From Citrobacter koseri ATCC BAA-895 (GTDB taxonomy: Bacteria; Pseudomonadota; Gammaproteobacteria; Enterobacterales; Enterobacteriaceae), in assembly GCF_000018045.1 (NCBI RefSeq), contig NC_009792.1, positions 1,860,001 through 1,924,000 of the forward strand: a DNA stretch of 64,000 bases, read 5' to 3'. Under the pieces are notes generated by a model, which made no database searches, had not been told where the DNA came from, and saw only the letters and a program-made list of their open reading frames with translations. Shown here piece by piece: positions 17,707-26,599 of this stretch. Positions within the stretch are counted from its first letter, which is position 1; the number at the start of each line of letters is the position of its first letter. A program made the translations under genes and the position numbers.

Positions 17707-18879
17707 ATGTATCTATCTATGAATCCAGTACCTCCACAGCGTGAATATTTTCTTGACTCCATCCGCGCCTGGCTGATGTTGTTGGGGATCCCCTTTCATA
17801 TCTCGTTGATCTATTCAAGCCATACCTGGCATATCAACAGCGCAGAGCCCTCATGGTGGCTGACCCTGTTTAACGATTTTGTCCACGCATTTCGCATGCA
17901 GGTCTTTTTTGTTATTTCCGGTTATTTTTCGTACATGTTATTCCTGCGTTATCCATTAAAACGCTGGTGGAAAGTGCGTGTTGAACGCGTAGGTATTCCT
18001 ATGCTGACGGCCATTCCTTTACTCACCTTGCCGCAATTTATCATGCTGCAATTTGTCAAAGGAAAAACCGAGAACTGGCACACGCTTTCTTTGTATGAGA
18101 AATACAATACGCTGGCCTGGGAATTAATTTCTCATCTGTGGTTTTTATTAGTGCTTGTTGTATTAACAACCCTGAGCATGTGGGCATTCAGCCAAATCAA
18201 AAAAAGCGCGGAACGCACAACGAAGCCATTATTCGCCGCCGTTTCGATGACCAAATTGACGCTTATCTTCTTTATCCTTGGCGTCGGTTACGCCGCGCTG
18301 AGACGCGCCATTTTTATCATTTATCCCTCTATTCTTAGCGATGGCATGTTCAATTTCGTCGTCATGCAAACGCTGTTTTATCTCCCTTTCTTTATCCTGG
18401 GCGCGCTGGCATTCATCAACCCGGCGCTGAAAGCGCTGTTTACCGTACCGTCACGCGGATGCACGCTGGCTGCGGCGCTCGCCTTCGTTGCCTACCTGCT
18501 GAACCAGCGTTATGGCAGCGGCGATGCCTGGATGTATGAGACAGAATACGTCATTACCATGCTGATGGGATTGTGGATGGTTAACGTGGTCTTTTCGCTG
18601 GGCCACCGTTTACTTAATTTCCAGTCCGCTCGCGTCACCTATTTTGTGAATGCATCGCTTTTCATCTATCTGGTGCATCATCCACTAACGCTGTTTTTCG
18701 GCGCGTATATTACGCCGCATATTACGTCGAATCTGCTGGGCTTTTTATGCGGGCTGGTCTTTGTTATCGGTATTGCGCTGGTTCTGTATGAACTGCATTT
18801 ACGGGTTCCCGTACTGAAATTTTTATTTTCGGGCAAACCCGCGGTTAAACGTGATAACAGCAAGGCTGTCGCCAGTTAA
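17707..18879 (+). CDS. opgC: OpgC (MdoC), glucan succinyltransferase
   Basis: This is a polytopic membrane protein (about 10 helices) of the acyltransferase 3 family. It adds succinyl groups to periplasmic glucans. The likely start is either MYLSMNPVPPQ (17707) or the internal MNPVPPQREYF at 17719, which is the E. coli N-terminus. The family active-site region GIPFHISLIYSSHTWH is near the N-terminus. It is transcribed divergently from opgGH across about 260 bp. The middle section (WAFSQIKKSAERTTKPLFAA) is the part most diverged from E. coli. Confidence 0.94.
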   Translation: MYLSMNPVPPQREYFLDSIRAWLMLLGIPFHISLIYSSHTWHINSAEPSWWLTLFNDFVHAFRMQVFFVISGYFSYMLFLRYPLKRWWKVRVERVGIPMLTAIPLLTLPQFIMLQFVKGKTENWHTLSLYEKYNTLAWELISHLWFLLVLVVLTTLSMWAFSQIKKSAERTTKPLFAAVSMTKLTLIFFILGVGYAALRRAIFIIYPSILSDGMFNFVVMQTLFYLPFFILGALAFINPALKALFTVPSRGCTLAAALAFVAYLLNQRYGSGDAWMYETEYVITMLMGLWMVNVVFSLGHRLLNFQSARVTYFVNASLFIYLVHHPLTLFFGAYITPHITSNLLGFLCGLVFVIGIALVLYELHLRVPVLKFLFSGKPAVKRDNSKAVAS

Positions 18880-18897
18880 GCTGCCCGCTGAAGGGCG

Positions 18898-20331
18898 TTA
18901 AAGCAGCCATTCGACGGGCAAGACAGACGCCAGTCGCACCAGAACCCGCTTCCAGAATCCTGTGGCGGGTTCTTTTTTCAGTACCACCTCGTCACGCAGG
19001 TGGCGATCAACCCAGTTAATTCTTCCCCAACGATCCAGCCGCAGTTGCCAGGCGTCATCACGCTGGCTCTGCATAAAACGGTTATGAATCAGCGTTGCCA
19101 GCGTTTCGCTTTCAATCACAAACCCCATTTCGGTATTGAGTAACGTCGATCGGGGATCGAAATTGAGCGAACCGATAAAAACCTTATTCCCGTCAATGCT
19201 GAAGGTCTTCGCATGCAGGCTGGAGCCTGAGTTACCGGTTAAACCACGATCGTGAAGTTCAGCCGCATGCCCGTTAGTGGGTTTAAGCTCATAGAGCTCA
19301 ATGCCGTAGCGCAGAAGTTTTTTACGCCACCGCGCATAGCCCGCATGGACGACCGCCACATCGTTCGCCGCCAGTGAATTGGTAAGAATCGCGATCCTGA
19401 CCCCTTTTCTCACCAGTTGCAGCAGTTGCGCGACGCCCGCCCGGGTGGGAACAAAATAGGCGGAAATAATGTCGATACGTTCCGTTGGCGACCCCATCAC
19501 ATCGAACAGGCGTTGCGGCAGAAGCGAATGACGCTGCGCTTTCCCCTCGCCTTTTAAAGGATCGTCGCTGAGCAAACGGGTTTTCGCCCATATCAGCGGT
19601 AAAGCGCCGCGATCAAGATGGGACATAAAGTGGCTGGTTTTCAGCTTATGCAAATAGCGGCGCGTAATGTCGTCGTTGTACCAGGAATCCGGTAAGTCAA
19701 TGCGTCGGGTGATTTCCTGCTCAGACAGCGACAACACTTTTTGCAGCGTTGAAACCGATTTGCAATGCCAGTAACGTTCAAAATCATCCGCCACGTCTTT
19801 TACGACAGGGCCAATCGCCATCACGTCGAGATCGGAAAACAGCGGCTCTTCACCTGCGCCAAAATAGGCATCGCCAATATTCCGCCCGCCGACAATGGTG
19901 ACTGCGCCATCTGCCGTATAGCTTTTATTATGCATACGCCGATTAAGCCGGGCAAAGTCGGTTAAATACCCCAGCGCGCGCAGCATACGAAAAGAGAAAG
20001 GATTAAACAGGCGCACTTCGATATTGGGGTGGCTATCCAGCAGTTGCAGCGTATCATCAAGCCCCGGCGTGTTGTTATCATCCAGCAGCAGGCGAACATG
20101 AACGCCGCGCTTTGCCGCCGCCAATAATATCGAAAACAGCAGGCGCCCGGACATGTCGTCCTCCCAGATGTAATACTGCACATCCAGGGTGCGTTCAGCC
20201 ATTTCTGTTAATCGATAGCGTGCGGCAAAGGCATCCTGGCTGTCATCCAGGGCGAGAATGCCGCATTCGCCGGGATGACGTTCACACAGCGGGGTAACAG
20301 CGCGCTCAAGTCGGGTCAACTCACTCATCAC
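18898..20331 (-). CDS. clsC: Cardiolipin synthase C
   Basis: The 477-residue phospholipase D superfamily protein has two HKD motifs: HNKSYTADGAVTIVGGRN and HAKTFSIDGNKVFIGSLNFD. ClsC (YmdC) makes cardiolipin from phosphatidylethanolamine and phosphatidylglycerol. In E. coli its activity is improved by co-expression with YmdB. Here the start overlaps the ymdB stop by 11 bp, consistent with a ymdB-clsC operon. The start could be either of two adjacent ATGs (20331 or 20328). It is convergent with opgC. Confidence 0.95.
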   Translation of the reverse strand: MMSELTRLERAVTPLCERHPGECGILALDDSQDAFAARYRLTEMAERTLDVQYYIWEDDMSGRLLFSILLAAAKRGVHVRLLLDDNNTPGLDDTLQLLDSHPNIEVRLFNPFSFRMLRALGYLTDFARLNRRMHNKSYTADGAVTIVGGRNIGDAYFGAGEEPLFSDLDVMAIGPVVKDVADDFERYWHCKSVSTLQKVLSLSEQEITRRIDLPDSWYNDDITRRYLHKLKTSHFMSHLDRGALPLIWAKTRLLSDDPLKGEGKAQRHSLLPQRLFDVMGSPTERIDIISAYFVPTRAGVAQLLQLVRKGVRIAILTNSLAANDVAVVHAGYARWRKKLLRYGIELYELKPTNGHAAELHDRGLTGNSGSSLHAKTFSIDGNKVFIGSLNFDPRSTLLNTEMGFVIESETLATLIHNRFMQSQRDDAWQLRLDRWGRINWVDRHLRDEVVLKKEPATGFWKRVLVRLASVLPVEWLL

Positions 20332-20854
20332 CTTGTTGGGTCAGTAATCGCTCGTAAAGTCGGGCAGTTTCTTCATCATAACAGACAAAGTATACCTGCT
20401 CAGGTAGCGCGTGGCGGGCAAGAAAATCCGCAACCGTATTGACCGCGATCTCTGCTGCGGCGGGGCGTGGGTAGCCGTAAGCACCGGTGCTGATCGCCGG
20501 AAACGCGACAGACCGGTAGCCATTGGCCAGCACCAGTTGCAAACTGTTGAAATAGGCATCTTCCAGGAGCTGGGATTCGTTGTGATCGCCGCCACGCCAG
20601 ACGGGCCCCACCGTATGGATCACCGCTTTCGCCGGCAGATTGCCTGCCAGAGTAATGACCGCATGTCCTGCCGGGCACTCGCCCTGCTGCTGCCTGACTT
20701 TTTTGCAGGCTTCCAGTAGCGTCGGACCCGCTGCACGATGAATCGCGCCGTCAACGCCACCGCCCCCCAGTAATGAAGCGTTGGCGGCATTAACAATCAC
20801 ATCTACCGTGAGTTGGGTTATGTCGCCATGTTGTACATGAATACGCGATTTCAT
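20321..20854 (-). CDS. ymdB: YmdB, macrodomain O-acetyl-ADP-ribose deacetylase / RNase III modulator
   Basis: The 177-residue macrodomain protein carries the ligand-binding sequences VIVNAANASLLGGGGVDGAIH and FPAISTGAYGYP. YmdB hydrolyses O-acetyl-ADP-ribose and in E. coli also inhibits RNase III under stress and affects biofilm formation. It overlaps clsC by 11 bp and sits beside the curli genes, as in E. coli. The start ATG at 20854 is preceded by AAGGGGGAT on the minus strand. Confidence 0.95.
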   Translation of the reverse strand: MKSRIHVQHGDITQLTVDVIVNAANASLLGGGGVDGAIHRAAGPTLLEACKKVRQQQGECPAGHAVITLAGNLPAKAVIHTVGPVWRGGDHNESQLLEDAYFNSLQLVLANGYRSVAFPAISTGAYGYPRPAAAEIAVNTVADFLARHALPEQVYFVCYDEETARLYERLLTQQGDE

Positions 20855-20951
20855 AGATCCCCCTTACCTTAACCTATAGCCTAAGTGTACAGCAGGGCTT
20901 TCAATGAAATCGCGTTTTTTAATCGAACGATTTTATCTCTGACAGATGCGT

Positions 20952-21275
20952 TTATTGGTATTCAATACTCATAATTGCCAGACGTTGTTGCGGATCGAGA
21001 TAGTTGACTCTCACGGATGCAATTTGTCGAAGTCTTTGCGGGGCAGTTGTAACCTGTTGCAGGGTAAAACGGTTAGTTTTCATCTGGCCATTATTCACGC
21101 ATGTCATGTCAATATTTTGCTGCCGGGCACTGACCTCACAAGGAGGTTCGACAATCTGACCACGAAAATGAATAACGCCGCCGGTAGTGATTTGTTGAGC
21201 TGTAACAGAGGAAGAAAAGAGAATGCAGACGCCAAGGCCTGCTCCGAGGATATTTTTCGAACACAACGCAAACAT
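20952..21275 (-). CDS. ymdA: YmdA-like secreted protein, fimbrial-subunit-like
   Basis: From ATG 21275, seven bases after GAGGAG, the product is 107 residues: MFALCSKNILGAGLGVCILF, a signal peptide probably cleaved after SVTA, and a ~75-residue mature domain. The mature part opens GGVIHFRGQIVEPPCEV. That looks like the N-terminal strand and first cysteine of chaperone-usher pilins (GxIxFxGxIxxxxC), and a second Cys follows in IDMTCVNNG. It occupies the ymdA position between csgC and ymdB. Assignment to ymdA is by position, and its role is unknown. Confidence 0.65.
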   Translation of the reverse strand: MFALCSKNILGAGLGVCILFSSSVTAQQITTGGVIHFRGQIVEPPCEVSARQQNIDMTCVNNGQMKTNRFTLQQVTTAPQRLRQIASVRVNYLDPQQRLAIMSIEYQ

Positions 21276-21431
21276 ACAATAGCTCCTCAATGATCAATCA
21301 TACTTGAAGGATCGGAGTTTTCCTTCCACTGCGACGCTCGCGGTGAACGGAAACGACGTTGTTGCCTCTCTATAATTCATAGAACAGTAATCCATCCCCT
21401 GCCACAAACAATCACCAAATAAATCAAATGA

Positions 21432-21764
21432 TTAAGATGATTTCTCAGGAGATGGCCATTGCTGCGACAAATGCAACGACTGCCCGTCGGAAACGGTAAC
21501 GATAATTTTTACCGAGTCCTCCGGGGAAATATTTAAACTGAGTTTCGTTAAATCAATGGGTTGATTAGCGGGCAAAGAAAGGGTTGTTTTCTGCTGTGTA
21601 CGGCTTTGCCCTCCTTTCCCATCACGAACGGCAAAAATTTGGACTTCGCACACGCAGGGTTTGCTGAGCGTAACCTGGGGGACAATGGTGTAAATTTCAC
21701 CTTGTTGCGTGGTATTAAATGTAATCTGGCTGGAGAGCGCGGCAAGGAGTAATAGCGTATTCAT
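21432..21764 (-). CDS. csgC: CsgC, curli amyloid assembly inhibitor
   Basis: The protein starts MNTLLLLAALSSQITFNTT (a second ATG one codon upstream at 21767 is possible) and is 110 residues. CsgC is a periplasmic Ig-like protein that blocks premature CsgA amyloid formation. The Cys-x-Cys pair (KPCVCEVQIF) typical of CsgC is conserved. It lies downstream of csgA behind a terminator, so its expression probably relies on read-through. Confidence 0.94.
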   Translation of the reverse strand: MNTLLLLAALSSQITFNTTQQGEIYTIVPQVTLSKPCVCEVQIFAVRDGKGGQSRTQQKTTLSLPANQPIDLTKLSLNISPEDSVKIIVTVSDGQSLHLSQQWPSPEKSS

Positions 21765-21775
21765 CATATCCTCAC

Positions 21776-21803
21776 GAAAAAAAACAGGGCTTTCGCCCTG
21801 TTT
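21776..21803 (-). terminator. Intrinsic terminator after csgA
   Basis: On the minus strand AAACAGGGC/GCCCTGTTT with a 4-nt loop runs into a T run of eight. It lies between csgA and csgC and would reduce csgC transcription. Confidence 0.9.
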
Positions 21804-21824
21804 ATTATGAGTACCCGACCTGAA

Positions 21825-22280
21825 TCAGTACTGGTTAGCCGTGGCGTTGTTGCCGAAGCCGACCTGAGTAACCGATACCTGGGAGTCGGACGCAGTCTGG
21901 TTAACCAGCGCGCCGTTGCGGCCACCAAACTGGCTCACAACGATATCAGAGTTTTTGGCATTCCACTGATCGATAGTCGCGCTGTTTCTGTACCCATTCT
22001 GGGTCAGGTCAATGCCGCTGTTGTCAGCGCCCTGGCCTACGTCTGCGCCGTTACCATGACCATATTGTTTGATGGACAGATCTGATTTACGAGCATCGCT
22101 TTGCAGAGCAAGAGCAGAGTTTGCGCTACCGTACTGGAAAATACTCAGGGTAGATTCAGGGCCGGAATTATTACCGCCATTATTATGACCGCCGCCACCG
22201 CCCCACTGCGGAACAACACCTGCCAGAGCACTGCCAGAAACTACGATTGCTGCGAATGCTGCCACTTTTAAAAGTTTCAT
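21825..22280 (-). CDS. csgA: CsgA, major curlin subunit
   Basis: The start at 22280 (MKLLKVAAFAAIVVSGSALAG) gives 151 residues. A Sec signal is followed by the CsgG-targeting N-terminal segment GVVPQWGGGGGHNNGG, then five imperfect amyloid repeats of the form S-x5-Q-x-G-x-x-N-x-A-x-x-Q, ending VGFGNNATANQY. CsgA polymerises extracellularly into curli amyloid fibres on the CsgB nucleator. A frame open to 22316 has no signal sequence, so the internal ATG is right. It is the second gene of csgBA. Confidence 0.97.
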   Translation of the reverse strand: MKLLKVAAFAAIVVSGSALAGVVPQWGGGGGHNNGGNNSGPESTLSIFQYGSANSALALQSDARKSDLSIKQYGHGNGADVGQGADNSGIDLTQNGYRNSATIDQWNAKNSDIVVSQFGGRNGALVNQTASDSQVSVTQVGFGNNATANQY

Positions 22281-22320
22281 GGTAAACCCCCATCGGATTG
22301 ATTTAAAAGTCGTCATGGTA

Positions 22321-22776
22321 TTAACGTTGCGTAACGCGAATAGCCATGCGCGACTGTCTCTGCACTACAACTGCTGTTTTTTGCGTACCGTACTGCGTAA
22401 TATCTGCTTTATTACCAGAACCTTTCTGAATAATCATTGCAGTATTACCATAAGAGCCTTGCGATATACTTGCATCATTGGCGTAACCCGCCTGATCAAT
22501 ATATGCAAGGTTATAAGCTCCTGACTGGTCAATCTTCGCCCGGTTATTTCCGCCTTCTTGTGAAATAACAGATAAAAGTTTTGAGCCGTCCTGGCGTGTT
22601 TTTGCACTATTATGAGTGCCCTTTTGACCAATAATGGCTGCCTGATTAAATGAAGACTTGCTTAATTCATTTACCGCAAAATTATATTCCGCATTTGCCA
22701 GATCATAACTTGTCGCGGCTGCAATCCCAGGCGCACCCAGTATTGTTAACATCATAAATAACAATTTGTTTTTCAT
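22321..22776 (-). CDS. csgB: CsgB, curli nucleator
   Basis: The 151-residue product starts at 22776 (MKNKLLFMMLTILGAPGIAAA). A Sec signal is followed by a region with five curlin-type repeats (QKGTHNSAKTRQ, QEGGNNRAKIDQ, QAGYANDASISQ, QKGSGNKADITQ) and a basic C-terminus (VVVQRQSRMAIRVTQR). CsgB anchors at the cell surface and templates CsgA folding. It is the first gene of csgBAC, divergent from csgDEFG across a 769-bp control region. Confidence 0.97.
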   Translation of the reverse strand: MKNKLLFMMLTILGAPGIAAATSYDLANAEYNFAVNELSKSSFNQAAIIGQKGTHNSAKTRQDGSKLLSVISQEGGNNRAKIDQSGAYNLAYIDQAGYANDASISQGSYGNTAMIIQKGSGNKADITQYGTQKTAVVVQRQSRMAIRVTQR

Positions 22777-23545
22777 GTTGTCACCCTGGACCTGGTCGTA
22801 CATTACGTTAATTTAAAAGCATTTCAATTTGACTGTTAACGCGATTCGTTTTTTGTTAACGCCGCGTTACGATGAAGAGTATGTCCGTGGAAACATTTTA
22901 AATAACTCACCCGCGAGTGGTATTTTGATATTCAGCGTCACACCAAAGTGCTAATTCACTGTTGACTCCACTGTTATTTACGAAAAATTTATTTTCTTAT
23001 CTGTAGCGGGCTAAACATTTCTGCCAGTGAGAGGGAAAAACCGTTTTCTGCATATCATTATGCGTTTCTCCGGGCATCACACTGCATCGCCGTCACAACT
23101 CGTGACAAACATCATTTTTTTCTCACTAAAAATGTCCAGGCGGCCCTGAGTCGAACGTTTTAAAATTAACTTGTCAGACAAACTCAAAAATAATTTTAAA
23201 TTATGATTTAAAATCAATCAGTTATTATAATTTGTATGATTTTTTAAATCTATGCAATAACAGCAACATGTACAACTTTTCTATCAAATCTAATCTCTAA
23301 AAAATCCACACATTAACATATGAATATATAATTTTACATTTTGTTACAAGTTTAACACTTGCTTTAAGGTTTGTAATGACTAGATTGAAATCAGTTGTAG
23401 TCCATCTGTTTTAATATTTTTACCCTTTTTGGGTTGATGTTTTATTTCTACACACAGCAGTGCAACATCTGTCAGTACTTCTGGTGCCTCGTATTTTAGC
23501 TGAGGCAGCTGTCAGATGTGCGACTAAAAAAAGTGGGGTTTCATC
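22777..23545. promoter_or_regulatory. csgBA-csgDEFG divergent control region
   Basis: This 769-bp gap is strongly AT-rich, especially 23160-23420. That fits the known binding of H-NS, IHF, OmpR, MlrA and others at this locus in E. coli. The segment ACATTTTGTTACAAGTTTAACAC near 23335-23358 resembles the OmpR-binding region upstream of csgD. TGTACAACTTTT (about 23270) looks like one half of a MlrA-type inverted repeat. I see no additional gene in the region. Confidence 0.75.
23398..23545 (+). promoter_or_regulatory. csgD 5' untranslated region
   Basis: The ~148 nt before csgD are strikingly like the E. coli csgD leader. GCAACATCTGTCAGTACTTC and the complementary GGCAGCTGTCAGATGTGCG form stem-loops, and GTGGGGTTTCATC precedes the ATG. 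In E. coli this leader is the target of sRNAs such as OmrA/OmrB, McaS, GcvB and RprA. The exact transcript start here is inferred from E. coli. Confidence 0.75.
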
Positions 23546-24196
23546 ATGTTTAATGAAGTCCATAGTATTCATGGTCATACATTATTGTTGATCACAAAAC
23601 CATCTTTACAGGCCACTGCATTATTGCAGCATTTAAAGCAATCACTGGCTGTTACCGGAAAACTACATAATATTCAACGTTCTCTGGATGATATATCCGC
23701 CAGCTGCATTGTTTTACTGGATATGATGGAAGCGGATAAAAAAATTATCCATTACTGGCAAGACAATTTGAGTCGGAAAAACAACAATATCAAGACGTTA
23801 TTGTTGAATACTCCCGACGACTATCCCTTCCGTGATATTGAAAACTGGCCACATATCAATGGCGTGTTTTACGCAACGGAGGATGAAGAACGTGTCGTTA
23901 ACGGCTTGCAGGGGATCCTGCGAGGCGAATGCTATTTTTCGCAAAAGCTGGCCAGTTACCTGATCACTCATTCAGGGAACTACCGTTACAACAGCACGGA
24001 ATCAGCGCTTCTCACTCATCGTGAAAAAGAGATCCTCAATAAACTGCGAATCGGCGCCTCAAACATTGAAATCGCCCGCTCGCTTTTTATCAGCGAGAAT
24101 ACGGTAAAAACACATCTTTATAATCTTTTCAAAAAGATAGCTGTTAAAAACCGTACTCAGGCGGTCTCGTGGGCAAACGATAACCTCAGGCGATAA
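23546..24196 (+). CDS. csgD: CsgD, LuxR-family master regulator of curli and biofilm
   Basis: The 216-residue regulator has an N-terminal receiver-like domain lacking the usual phosphoacceptor set and a C-terminal LuxR/FixJ helix-turn-helix (LTHREKEILNKLRIGASNIE ... SENTVKTHLYNLFKKI). It activates csgBA and diguanylate cyclase genes such as adrA, so it governs curli and cellulose. It is the first gene of csgDEFG, with only 4 bp to csgE. Control is expected through the long leader and upstream region. Confidence 0.97.
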   Translation: MFNEVHSIHGHTLLLITKPSLQATALLQHLKQSLAVTGKLHNIQRSLDDISASCIVLLDMMEADKKIIHYWQDNLSRKNNNIKTLLLNTPDDYPFRDIENWPHINGVFYATEDEERVVNGLQGILRGECYFSQKLASYLITHSGNYRYNSTESALLTHREKEILNKLRIGASNIEIARSLFISENTVKTHLYNLFKKIAVKNRTQAVSWANDNLRR

Positions 24197-24200
24197 AGCC

Positions 24201-24596
24201 ATGAAACGCTATCTGACCTGGATTGTGGCAGCAGAATTACTGCTTGCCGCAGGGAATCTTCACGCTGCGGAAGTTGAAGTGGAAGTTCCCGGACTCTTAA
24301 CTGACCATACCGTCTCATCAGTCGGCCACAATTTTTATCGCGCCTTCAGCGACAAATGGGAAAGTGAGTACACAGGCAATTTGACCATCAATGAAAGACC
24401 CAGTGCGCGTTGGGGAAGTTGGATCACGATAACGGTAAATCAGGACGTTATATTCCAGACTTTTTTATTCCCAACGAAAAGAGACTTCGAGCGAACCGTT
24501 GACTTCGCGCTGGCGCAAACTGAAGAAGCATTAAATCGTCGGCAAATAGATCAAACGCTATTAAGCACGAGTGATTTAGCGCGCGATGAATTCTAA
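24201..24596 (+). CDS. csgE: CsgE, curli secretion specificity factor
   Basis: The 131-residue periplasmic protein has a signal peptide (MKRYLTWIVAAELLLAAGNLHA) and a conserved body (VPGLLTDHTVSSVGHNFYRA). CsgE forms a nonameric cap on CsgG and delivers CsgA. The mature N-terminus here reads AEVEVEVPG, two residues longer than the E. coli form I remember (VEVEVPG), a small dipeptide expansion. Confidence 0.95.
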   Translation: MKRYLTWIVAAELLLAAGNLHAAEVEVEVPGLLTDHTVSSVGHNFYRAFSDKWESEYTGNLTINERPSARWGSWITITVNQDVIFQTFLFPTKRDFERTVDFALAQTEEALNRRQIDQTLLSTSDLARDEF

Positions 24597-24621
24597 AATA
24601 TGATTTAGTCTGGAGGCTGCC

Positions 24622-25038
24622 ATGCGTGTCAAACATGCAGTAGTTATGCTCATGCTTATTTCACCATTAAGTTGGGCCGGAAATATGACATTCCAGTTCC
24701 GAAATCCTAATTTTGGTGGAAACCCAAATAACGGCGCATTTTTATTAAATAGCGCTCAGGCACAAAACTCTTATAAGGACCCAAGTTATTACGACGACTT
24801 CGGGATTGAAACCCCGTCTGCCCTGGATAACTTTACGCAGGCTATTCAATCGCAAATCCTTGGCGGATTGCTGACGAATATTAACACCGGCAAACCAGGC
24901 AGAATGGTGACCAATGATTTTATCATTGATATCGCCAACCGGGATGGGCAACTGCGACTTAATGTCACGGACAGGAAAACCGGGAAAACCTCGACGATTG
25001 AAGTGTCAGGTTTGCAAACACAGTCAACCGATTTCTAA
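24622..25038 (+). CDS. csgF: CsgF, curli assembly factor
   Basis: This 138-residue protein has a signal peptide (MRVKHAVVMLMLISPLSWAG). The mature N-terminus GNMTFQFRNPNFGGNPNNGA inserts into the CsgG pore in structural studies. CsgF couples secretion to surface nucleation with CsgB. It is preceded by TGGAGGCTGCC as ribosome-binding site and lies 25 bp after csgE. Confidence 0.96.
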   Translation: MRVKHAVVMLMLISPLSWAGNMTFQFRNPNFGGNPNNGAFLLNSAQAQNSYKDPSYYDDFGIETPSALDNFTQAIQSQILGGLLTNINTGKPGRMVTNDFIIDIANRDGQLRLNVTDRKTGKTSTIEVSGLQTQSTDF

Positions 25039-25064
25039 GCCCCAGCTACCAAAGGACAATAATC

Positions 25065-25898
25065 ATGCAGCGCTTACTTATTTTGGTTGCAGTATGTTTA
25101 CTGAGCGGATGCTTAACCGCCCCGCCTAAAGAAGCCGCGAAACCGACATTAATGCCTCGTGCGCAAAGCTATAAAGATTTGACGCACCTGCCGATGCCAA
25201 CGGGTAAGATTTTTGTCTCGGTTTATAATATTCAGGATGAAACGGGCCAGTTTAAACCTTATCCGGCGAGTAACTTCTCGACTGCCGTTCCGCAGAGCGC
25301 CACCGCGATGCTGGTAACCGCGCTGAAAGACTCCCGCTGGTTTATCCCACTGGAGCGTCAGGGACTGCAAAACCTGCTGAACGAACGCAAAATTATTCGT
25401 GCAGCGCAGGAAAACGGCACGGTGGCTATCAATAACCGAATCCCGCTTCAGTCCCTCACCGCCGCGAATATCATGGTGGAAGGGTCGATTATCGGTTACG
25501 AAAGCAACGTGAAGTCAGGCGGGGTCGGTGCGCGGTACTTCGGTATCGGTGCGGATACGCAGTATCAGCTTGACCAGATTGCGGTAAACCTGCGCGTGGT
25601 TAACGTCAGCACCGGCGAGATCCTCTCTTCGGTCAATACCAGCAAGACTATCCTTTCCTATGAAGTGCAGGCCGGGGTGTTCCGCTTTATTGATTACCAG
25701 CGACTGCTGGAAGGTGAAATCGGCTACACCTCTAATGAACCGGTGATGCTGTGTCTGATGTCAGCGATTGAAACGGGCGTTATCTTCCTGATTAACGACG
25801 GGATCGATCGCGGCCTGTGGGATTTGCAGAACAAAGCGGAGCGTCAGAACGACATTCTGGTGAAATACCGCCACATGTCCGTACCGCCGGAATCCTGA
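25065..25898 (+). CDS. csgG: CsgG, outer-membrane curli secretion channel
   Basis: This 277-residue lipoprotein (MQRLLILVAVCLLSGCLTAPP, lipobox LSGC) assembles as a nonameric 36-strand beta barrel that exports CsgA and CsgB. The conserved constriction-loop region (PYPASNFSTAVPQSAT, with the Tyr/Asn/Phe residues) is intact. It is the last gene of csgDEFG, followed by a REP-like element and a terminator shared with the ycdZ end. Confidence 0.97.
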   Translation: MQRLLILVAVCLLSGCLTAPPKEAAKPTLMPRAQSYKDLTHLPMPTGKIFVSVYNIQDETGQFKPYPASNFSTAVPQSATAMLVTALKDSRWFIPLERQGLQNLLNERKIIRAAQENGTVAINNRIPLQSLTAANIMVEGSIIGYESNVKSGGVGARYFGIGADTQYQLDQIAVNLRVVNVSTGEILSSVNTSKTILSYEVQAGVFRFIDYQRLLEGEIGYTSNEPVMLCLMSAIETGVIFLINDGIDRGLWDLQNKAERQNDILVKYRHMSVPPES

Positions 25899-25911
25899 TA
25901 TTTCGCCAACC

Positions 25912-25978
25912 GTAGAATGCCCGATGGCGCAGACTTATCGGGCCTACAACAGGCAGGATAAGTTTGCGCCATCAGGAT
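25912..25978. repeat. REP-like palindrome
   Basis: GTAGAATGCCCGATGGCGCA ... TATCGGGCCTACAACAGG ... TTTGCGCCATCAGG forms an imperfect REP pair between the convergent csgG and ycdZ. Confidence 0.7.
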
Positions 25979-25990
25979 TGACATCATATG

Positions 25991-26017
25991 AGCGTGGGGG
26001 AAACCTCACGCTTTTTT
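25991..26017 (+). terminator. Intrinsic terminator of csgDEFG
   Basis: The stem AGCGTGGGG/CCTCACGCT (one G-T pair) is followed by TTTTTT. Its T run overlaps the stop codon of the convergent ycdZ. Confidence 0.85.
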
Positions 26018-26498
26018 ATTTGCTGACCGCCGTCGGCGAAGAATCTCTTACCCGACGAGACGCCAGCCACAGCCCGCTATTTTTCATCGCATAGCCAAAC
26101 ACGAGTCCCAGCGCCAGCGAAGGCAGAACCAGTCGCCAGTCCCCCTGCCCTGCAAACGTCGCGCATGCGCCGATAAAGGTGCCAGGCACAAAAGAAAGCA
26201 ACAGTTGCTTCGCCTGAACGCACATCAAAAACGCGACGATTCCCGTCATGACGTAACTGACGATCTCCAGATGCGGAGCCAGCGCGCTGCCGTGAATAAT
26301 CACCAGCGCCCACACCACGCCGCTCAGGAGCGTACATGCAGAAATCAATAACCCTTTCAGGCCGCCCTGCGGACAGGCGAAATAGGCCGTACAGCCCAGA
26401 AAACCCGCCCAACTGAGCAGGCCAAGGGAAACGGCCACCCATCCCCAGATACCGGAGAGAATGCCCGTTGTGATTGCAATGGAGATAAGTATGTTCAT
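26016..26498 (-). CDS. ycdZ: YcdZ, DUF1097 inner-membrane protein
   Basis: Starting at ATG 26498 (MNILISIAITTGILSGIWGW) the product is 160 residues with five predicted transmembrane helices. It matches the DUF1097 family protein YcdZ. The function is unknown. Frames starting further upstream (26546 and 26562) lack homology. It sits downstream of ycdY and ycdX on the same strand and converges on csgG. Confidence 0.9.
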   Translation of the reverse strand: MNILISIAITTGILSGIWGWVAVSLGLLSWAGFLGCTAYFACPQGGLKGLLISACTLLSGVVWALVIIHGSALAPHLEIVSYVMTGIVAFLMCVQAKQLLLSFVPGTFIGACATFAGQGDWRLVLPSLALGLVFGYAMKNSGLWLASRRVRDSSPTAVSK

Positions 26499-26599
26499 GC
26501 CGCGCATCATAGCAGAAAAGCGGCATACGAATGAGATCACGCACACATTTTATGCAAGACAATTAATCACGTTGCACAACAAAGTGACAACGGTCACAT

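Noticed and set aside
23263..23281. Complete MlrA inverted-repeat site upstream of csgD
   Set aside because: Only one half (TGTACAACTTTT) is visible; the opposite half is not recognisable.
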